This document shows positions 58,839 through 64,000 of a stretch of 64,000 bases of DNA, piece after piece. Within the stretch, counting starts at the first letter, position 1. Each line of letters starts with the position of its first letter. Under the pieces are notes generated by a model, which made no database searches, was not told the DNA's origin, and worked only from the letters and a program-made list of their open reading frames with translations. Location of the stretch: the NCBI GenBank assembly GCA_018296165.2, contig JACKQL020000005.1, forward strand, positions 186,001 to 250,000, in the 5' to 3' direction. A program made the position numbers and the translations under genes. Source of the stretch: Termitomyces sp. T153. Its lineage: Eukaryota > Basidiomycota > Agaricomycetes > Agaricales > Lyophyllaceae.

Positions 58839-60517
58839 ATGTCTTCTTCAGCTTATTCTCCCACAGCATCTAGGTTGCCATCCCTGCCATCCCAGCCGTC
58901 GTCTTCCAAGGATTCAGAGGGTCGCTGAGATCGCCGTCGGATTGAGGCGATGTACCATAGTTGTGAGTGCGGTCTGTCTCATGTACCCCAGAATACTGAT
59001 TGGTCCTTTGCAGAGTTGTCCGCGGCCATGGCAGGTCCCTCAGGGCCATTGTCTGGCATGGACGTGACACAGCCACCAGCGGGCATGGCCCCTTCTATGC
59101 GCTCCAAGTCTGGCATTTGTCCGGGGGTGGTCCGGCTTGTCCCAGAGGGTTCGAGGGTGGTACAGGCGGAGGTGACGCCGAAGCAGTTTGCTGAGGCAGT
59201 GGGCTGGGCGAGGGGTCCCCCCACCTTCAAGTGGTGTCAGGCAGCGGCCCCGGTGAGTGGCTACTTAGCTTCATGTTTCCTGGACCAACATGCCCCTGCA
59301 GTGTGCGTCTTGTACCCGACAAGGGGAGCAGTGTGAATTTGAGGAACCTGCATCGGGGGTATGGCAGGACACATTGGTGTGCCTTCCATGCCGTTTGCGG
59401 CATGAGAAGTGCTCCGTCACCCTGAGTTGGCAGGCTGTCTGCGTTGCGGCGGAGCAAGGGTGGGATCAAGGTTGGGTTGCAGCGCAGCTGGAGGAAGGGT
59501 GGAAGGGCAGGGTGTTGGGGAGGGGCTCCGGGGCTGGGGAAGGGGAACAGGTTAGCGCGCCTGTCATGAAGGTGGGCCCTCCGCGGGGTGGGCAGAGGGA
59601 GGGGGCCCCTTCCACGCAGGAGAAAGGGAAACGGAGAGCGTCCCCTTCACCCGAGGCGGGTTCCAGTAAGCGGGCGCAGGGCAAGCAGGTAATGGGGGGC
59701 CCCCCTGGTTCCGCGGTGTACTCCCCTACATCCAGAGCCCCCGTTGAGCAGTCCGCGGATGGGTCGTGGTCAGTTGCGGAGGCCTATCTGTGGTGTCGGG
59801 TAGAGGGCTTGGAACGGTTGTTGGTCGCACGTGAGGAGGAGATTCAGGGGGTACGGGAGGAGAGGGACGGGGCTTGACGGGAGTTGGACGGGGTTTGGAG
59901 GGAACAGGACTTGGCGCGGAAAGACAAGGACGTCGCCGTCGGGACTGCCGTGGAGCGATTGTCTCGTCTGCAGGAGTTGGAGGTGCGGATGGTGCACTTG
60001 CAGGTGCGGGCGGAGGCGGCGGAGGTGGCGATGCAGCAGGCAGGAGGCTCAGGGGTGCAGGAGACCCAGCAGGGTTCCAGCGCTGGGGAAGTCTGGGCGG
60101 CGGCGGGAGGAATGGCTTGCCAACGAGGCAGCCTCAGGCCGGCGAGGAGTGCTTCGTGAGTGGTTTCCCCGCTTTTGTCTCCTAAGCACTGATTCAGGTT
60201 CCATAGACTGGGCCAGGGAGCATTGCATCCTTCTTGACGGAGCGTCGGCAGCGCTGGGGTCCATCCATGATGGGTTGGCAAGGATGCCTGGGGACCTTCC
60301 ACCGGAGTTGGGTCAAGGGGTTATGCAGATGGGGCGTCTGTTGGCAGGGCATCGGTGGAGGGCGACAGCAGATCCCGGGGTGTGGTGGGAGATGGCGACA
60401 GATGTGGGAGAACCGCTTCCTGGGCAACCCGAGGTTCTGGCGGTGGTAGTGGCACAGTTGGAGGTGTTCATGGTGGGAAGGGTAGCGGGGTTAGGGTCAG
60501 AGGAGGAGGGAGAGTGA
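58839..60517 (+). pseudogene. Antisense Zn2Cys6-like gene of copy E (best preserved, a few stops)
   Basis: Opposite to pol, ending 230 bp from the pol stop. Layout: MSSSAYSPTASRLP start; a segment with VVRLVPEGSRVVQAEV and KQFAEAVGWARGPP; an intron at 59253-59301 (49 nt, GTGAGT...CAG, phase 0) present at the same place but 47-51 nt long in A1, D and G; two motifs CASCTRQGEQC and CLPCRLRHEKC, 15 residues apart (CX2CX6C twice, Zn2Cys6-like); LSWQAVCVAAEQGW; a basic stretch with KGKRRASPSPEAGSSKRAQG; a long charged coiled coil; and a C-terminal region with HCILLDGASAALGSI and WWEMATDVGEPLPGQPEVL. TGA at 58926 and at 59875 both look like CGA decayed at CpG; a frame change near 60090 may be an indel or intron. 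A DNA-binding dimeric regulator is inferred; it could instead be a structural zinc protein. Confidence 0.7.
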
Positions 60518-60746
60518 GGGGAACTCGGACCCCGTCATTGACTTGTTCTCTGCCCCTTCTTGTTTGAGTATATATATGTACACTGCTTGTTCCTATACAG
60601 TCTCTGGTCCTTCTGCTGAGTGTGGGAAGTTTCAGATAGAGCGAGGAGAGGAGTAAGCGGAAACACATAGGAGAGTACTGGTGGGAGTTGAATCCCTGGT
60701 GAACCCAGAGGCGGGGGTTACGCCCACTATTGCCATCTGTGTTGGG

Positions 60747-63661
60747 TCAGTCCCGGGGGTTCCGGGGCTTGGCGGGATTTCGTTGGTGGAAGTCCCGGAG
60801 TTCATCGGGGGCTCTGTTGAGGTTCTTTCGGGGTTCCCACATGTCGTCCTCAGGTCCGTAGCCTTTCCAGCGGACCAAGTACTGGAGTCGGCCACGAACT
60901 ATCCGGGAGTCGAGGATCTCGTTGACCTCGTAGTGATACTCGTCCTCAACTTCAACGGGGGGCGGTCGGCTGGGGCGTTGGCCAGGGAAGGGGTCTGGAG
61001 CGTGCCTTTCAAGGAGTTGAACGTGGAACACAGGGTGGAGGCCCTTTAGGCCTGGAGGCAGGTCGAGCTTGTAAGCATGGGTGGAGACCTTCCAGAGGAC
61101 CTTGAATGGGCCTAGGCGTTTGTGGTCGAGTTTGATGGAAGGCCTCCGGGTCTTGAGATTTTGCCAGTCGAGCCAGACCAAGGTGCCGGGGGGCCAGTCA
61201 GGGGTCGGCTTGCAACGGGCATTGGCGTGCTTGGAGTAGGCTTGGTTGGCAGTGTCGATCTCGTCCCAGAGGAATTGGTGGAGGGATCGGAGGTCCTCGG
61301 CGACTTTGTGGGCAATGTGGGAAGGGATGTCTTTGAGGGACAGCGTGAGTTGAGGATTGTAGCCCTTGTTGGCGTAAAAGGGGGAAACTCCAGTGGCGGA
61401 GTGAGGCGTGTTGTTGTAGGTGAATTCGGCGAGGGGAAGCTCCACGCACCAGTTGTTCTGTAAATAGTTAACGTAGAGGCAAAGATACTGTTCTAACATC
61501 TGGTTTACACGCTCAGTTTGTCCATCGGTTTCCGGGTGGTAGGCGGTAGAGAGGCTGGTTTTGATCTCGAGCGCCTTGCACAGCGATTGCCAAAAATGAG
61601 ATACGAATAGGGGTCCGCAGTCGGAGACAATGTCGTTGGGAAGTCCGTGTTTGGAGAATACATGTTCTAGAAATAGTTTGGCAAAATCCGGGGCGGTGTC
61701 AGTGGTGTGGCAGGGAATAAAGAGGGCTTGTTTAGTAAGGCGGCAGACGACAACAAGGATTGTGTCGAAACCTTCGGAGTCGGGGAGTTCGACGATATGA
61801 TCCATCGATATTGAAGACCAGGGGCGGTGACTGACGGGGAGGGGTTTCAGTAATCCGTGGGGGCAATGGCAGGGTACTTTGGCCCGTAGGCAAGGTTCGC
61901 AGGCTCTTACGTATCGCATGACATCCTTCTTCATTCCTGGCCAAAAATAAGTCCGGGAGATGAGTTGAAGGGTCTTACGAATTCCTGGGTGCCCCCGGAG
62001 TTTGTGATTGTGGTGCTGCCGGAGTATGTCGAGGCAAATGGACTTGTGGTCCAGGGCGTAGATTCGTCCACTCCAGAGCAGGAGGCAGTGGTCCCGGGAT
62101 AGCAAAAAGGGGTTGTCTACACTCGACTCATCGGGGTTGTTGCGGGGGTTGTGCTGGTTGAAGAAGGGGTCCAGGGGTGAATTCCTGATTTGCTGGAGGA
62201 TTCCTTCTTTGTTTAAAATCAGCACGGCATGTAGATGTTCAGGTGGGATTACTACTCGATGGTTGAATGCATTTCGTTTGGTTTTGAATGATTTCTTCGG
62301 ATACACGTCAGGTCTCCAAGTGAGGGCGTCAGGCTTTGCGCCGAGTCGCCCGGGGTGGTAGTGAATAGTAAAATCATACTCCGAAAGGGTTTCAGACCAT
62401 TGAGCCTGGCGGCGGCTGAGCTGTTTCATGGTTGTGAAATATTGCAGGTTGTTGTGATTGGAGTAGACTTGGATGCAGTGCGGGGACCCCTTGAGGTAGG
62501 CCCGCCACTGATGAAAGGCTTCGACGATTGCAAGGAGTTCCTTGTTGTAAATGTTGTAGTTGAGTTCCACTGGGATCATTGATCAGGTGTAGAAGGTGAC
62601 AGGGCGGAGATCCTTGCCCCCTGAGTTTGACTGGAAGAGTATCCCGGCAATAGCGTAGTCGGAGGCATCACATTCAAGCATGATTGGTAGGGAGGGGTTG
62701 AAATGGCGGAGGACCGGAGCGGAGGTGAAGGCCTTCTTCAGGAGGAGGAATACGCTCTGGCACTTGCTGTCCCAATCCCAAGGGGTGTCCTTCCATGTGA
62801 GTCGGTTGAGGGGTTTGGTGATCCCGGAGTAGTTGTCAATGAAGCGGCGATAGAAGTTAGCAAACCCCAAGAATGACTGTACCTCCTTGACGTTCTGCAG
62901 GGAGGGCCAGTTGAGTATCGCATCGACCTTGGCGGGGTCCATGCGCACACCGTCGGGGGTGATGATGACCCCGAGATATTTGACTTCCGCTGTGTGGAAT
63001 GAGCACTTTTCGGGTTTAGCGTGAAGGTGATACTCTCGAAGTCGTTCCAGGACACGGCGGACGTGCTCCGAATGTTCCGCCGGCAAATTCAAGTAGATCA
63101 GGATATCGTCCAAATATACGATGACAAAGATGTCGTTCATGTTGTGGAAGATGTCATTCATGGAGTACTGGAAGGTGGCGGGGGAGTTAGTCATTCCGAA
63201 GGGCATTACGAGATACTCAAAGAGGCTGTAGCAGGTGCAAAAGGTGGTCTTCCATTCATGTCCCGGGGCGATCCAGACGTTGTTGTAGCTGGAACAAAGG
63301 TTGATTTTCATGTAAATCTTGGCGCTGCAAAGGCGATCAACAAGGTCTCCAATTAGGGGGAGGGGGTACTGGTTCTTTTTGGTGACTTTGTTGAGTCCCC
63401 GATAGTCCACACAGAGTCGGAGGGATCCGTCTTTTTTCTTGGCAAACAGAACTGGGGTGCCAGCTGCGGAGATCGAGGGATGTATGAAACCTTTGCTGAG
63501 CATGTTGTCGAGGTATTCCTTCAGGGCCCAGAGCTTGATTTTGGACATGTTGTAGATCTTGCCAAATGGGGGTGAGGTACCTTCTTCGAGGTCGATCTGG
63601 TGGTCATAGGAGCGGTGCGGAGGGAGTTCCTTGGCACTTCCTTTGGAGAACACGTCAGCAA
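60747..63661 (-). pseudogene. Pol of copy E: RT, RNase H, integrase, chromodomain; one stop
   Basis: Read from 63661: RT with [55 protein letters not shown] and the intact [22 protein letters not shown]; RNase H with ECDASDYAIAGILFQS; a single TGA at 62582-62580, where D and H have a Cys codon (TGT); then RNase [15 protein letters not shown], integrase Zn-finger with H...H and [12 protein letters not shown], catalytic Asp in [11 protein letters not shown], Asp in IVSDCGPLF and Glu in [28 protein letters not shown], and a C-terminal chromodomain ([29 protein letters not shown]). The chromodomain marks a chromovirus, a group that targets marked chromatin. It was probably active until recently. 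Confidence 0.88.
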
Positions 63662-64000
63662 ACAAGGTCAATTTTCATGTAAATCTTGGCGCTGCGAAGG
63701 CAATCAACAAGGTCTCCGATTAGGGGGAGGGGGTACCGGTTCTTTTTGGTGACTTTGTTGAGTCCCCGATAGTCCACACAGAGTCGGAGGGATCTGTCTT
63801 TTTTCTTGGCAAACAGAACTGGGGCGCCAGCCGCGGAGATTGACAGGCATATGAAGCCCTTGCCAAGCATGTCATTGAGGTATTCCTTCAGGGCCCGGAG
63901 CTTGATTTCGGACATGTTGTAGATCTTGCCAAACAGGGGTGAGGTACCTTCTTCGAGGTCGATCTGGTGGTTGTAGGAGCGGTGCAGAGGGAGTTCCTTG
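63662..64000 (-). pseudogene. Second copy of the RT start, directly joined to copy E
   Basis: Repeats on the minus strand the RT segment already present at about 63297-63640 ([48 protein letters not shown]) with scattered differences, then stops against copy E at 63661. The join falls in a short shared AAC/AAGG stretch. It is either a tandem duplication, a recombinant of two elements, or an assembly join. Confidence 0.75.

Larger units (their letters stand above)
57628..64000 (-). mobile_element. Copy E: young, nearly intact family-1 chromovirus (right end outside)
   Basis: 3' LTR 57628-58625, polypurine tract 58626-58640, antisense gene 58839-60517 (+), spacer, then pol 60747-63661 (-). CpG-rich throughout, in contrast to A, D, F, G and H. 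Only one nonsense codon is visible in 970 codons of pol. At 63662 the RT sequence is abruptly repeated, so the true 5' part may belong to another copy. Confidence 0.88.

Noticed and set aside
58963..59013. A first intron in the antisense gene (GTGAGT...CAG, 51 nt, with similar ends in the other copies)
   Set aside because: Joining the exons at these sites creates a TAG codon with the MSSS start, and in copy E the stretch is open if read through. The ends are suggestive (one old copy has a GCTAAT branch site), but it is left uncalled.
1..64000. Naming the species
   Set aside because: Gene content and chromoviruses fit many Agaricomycetes; nothing in the window is specific enough without database comparison.

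Overview
This is genomic DNA from a filamentous basidiomycete, most likely an Agaricomycete. The host genes carry many introns of about 47-65 nt with CTNA-type branch sites, the proteins are fungal, and the right three quarters are filled by Ty3-type chromodomain LTR retrotransposons. I cannot name the species from this window.

Left arm (1-17.2 kb), host genes: an RluA-type pseudouridine synthase (+); an unusual gene (-) with a possible gag-derived N-terminal domain and three 33-residue PPLPPK repeats; poorly defined ORF remnants; an unassigned 261-residue protein (+); the mitochondrial citrate carrier CTP1 (-), divergent from uroporphyrinogen-III synthase HEM4 (+) across a 215 bp shared promoter; a proline-rich protein of unknown function (+); adenylosuccinate lyase ADE13 (+); and a KRE6/SKN1-type beta-1,6-glucan synthesis protein (+) split into 21 exons, one of only 5 nt. 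Full exon chains that keep the reading frame could be built for CTP1 (289 aa), HEM4 (287 aa), ADE13 (484 aa), KRE6 (571 aa) and several others.

Right arm (about 17.7-64 kb), nested retrotransposons. One chromovirus family ('family 1': LTR of about 1.0-1.2 kb, long gag with a zinc knuckle, two retropepsin modules, RT, RNase H, integrase, chromodomain) is present as copies A (+), D (-), F (+), G (-), H (+), X (-) and E (-). A second Ty3 family ('family 2') and a solo LTR of a third family are also present. Insertion order can be read directly: D sits in an older family-1 fragment and itself carries three solo LTRs; family 2 was entered by F, F by G, G by H, H by X, and X by E. Copy D has 1041 bp LTRs at both ends and a perfect CTGTG target-site duplication. 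Old copies have lost nearly all CpG to TpG/CpA; E and the solo LTR at 30.3 kb keep CpG and are youngest.

Most interesting: every family-1 copy whose 3' region is in the window carries, between the end of pol and the 3' LTR, a separate gene on the OPPOSITE strand. It has its own TATA-like box, an intron of 47-51 nt, two CX2CX6C motifs with Zn2Cys6-like spacing, a basic stretch, a coiled coil and a conserved C-terminal region: a possible element-encoded transcription factor. The same family also shows a Tf1-like self-priming layout: the 13 nt after the 5' LTR are complementary to the predicted 5' end of the element's own transcript, 32 nt downstream of the LTR TATA box.
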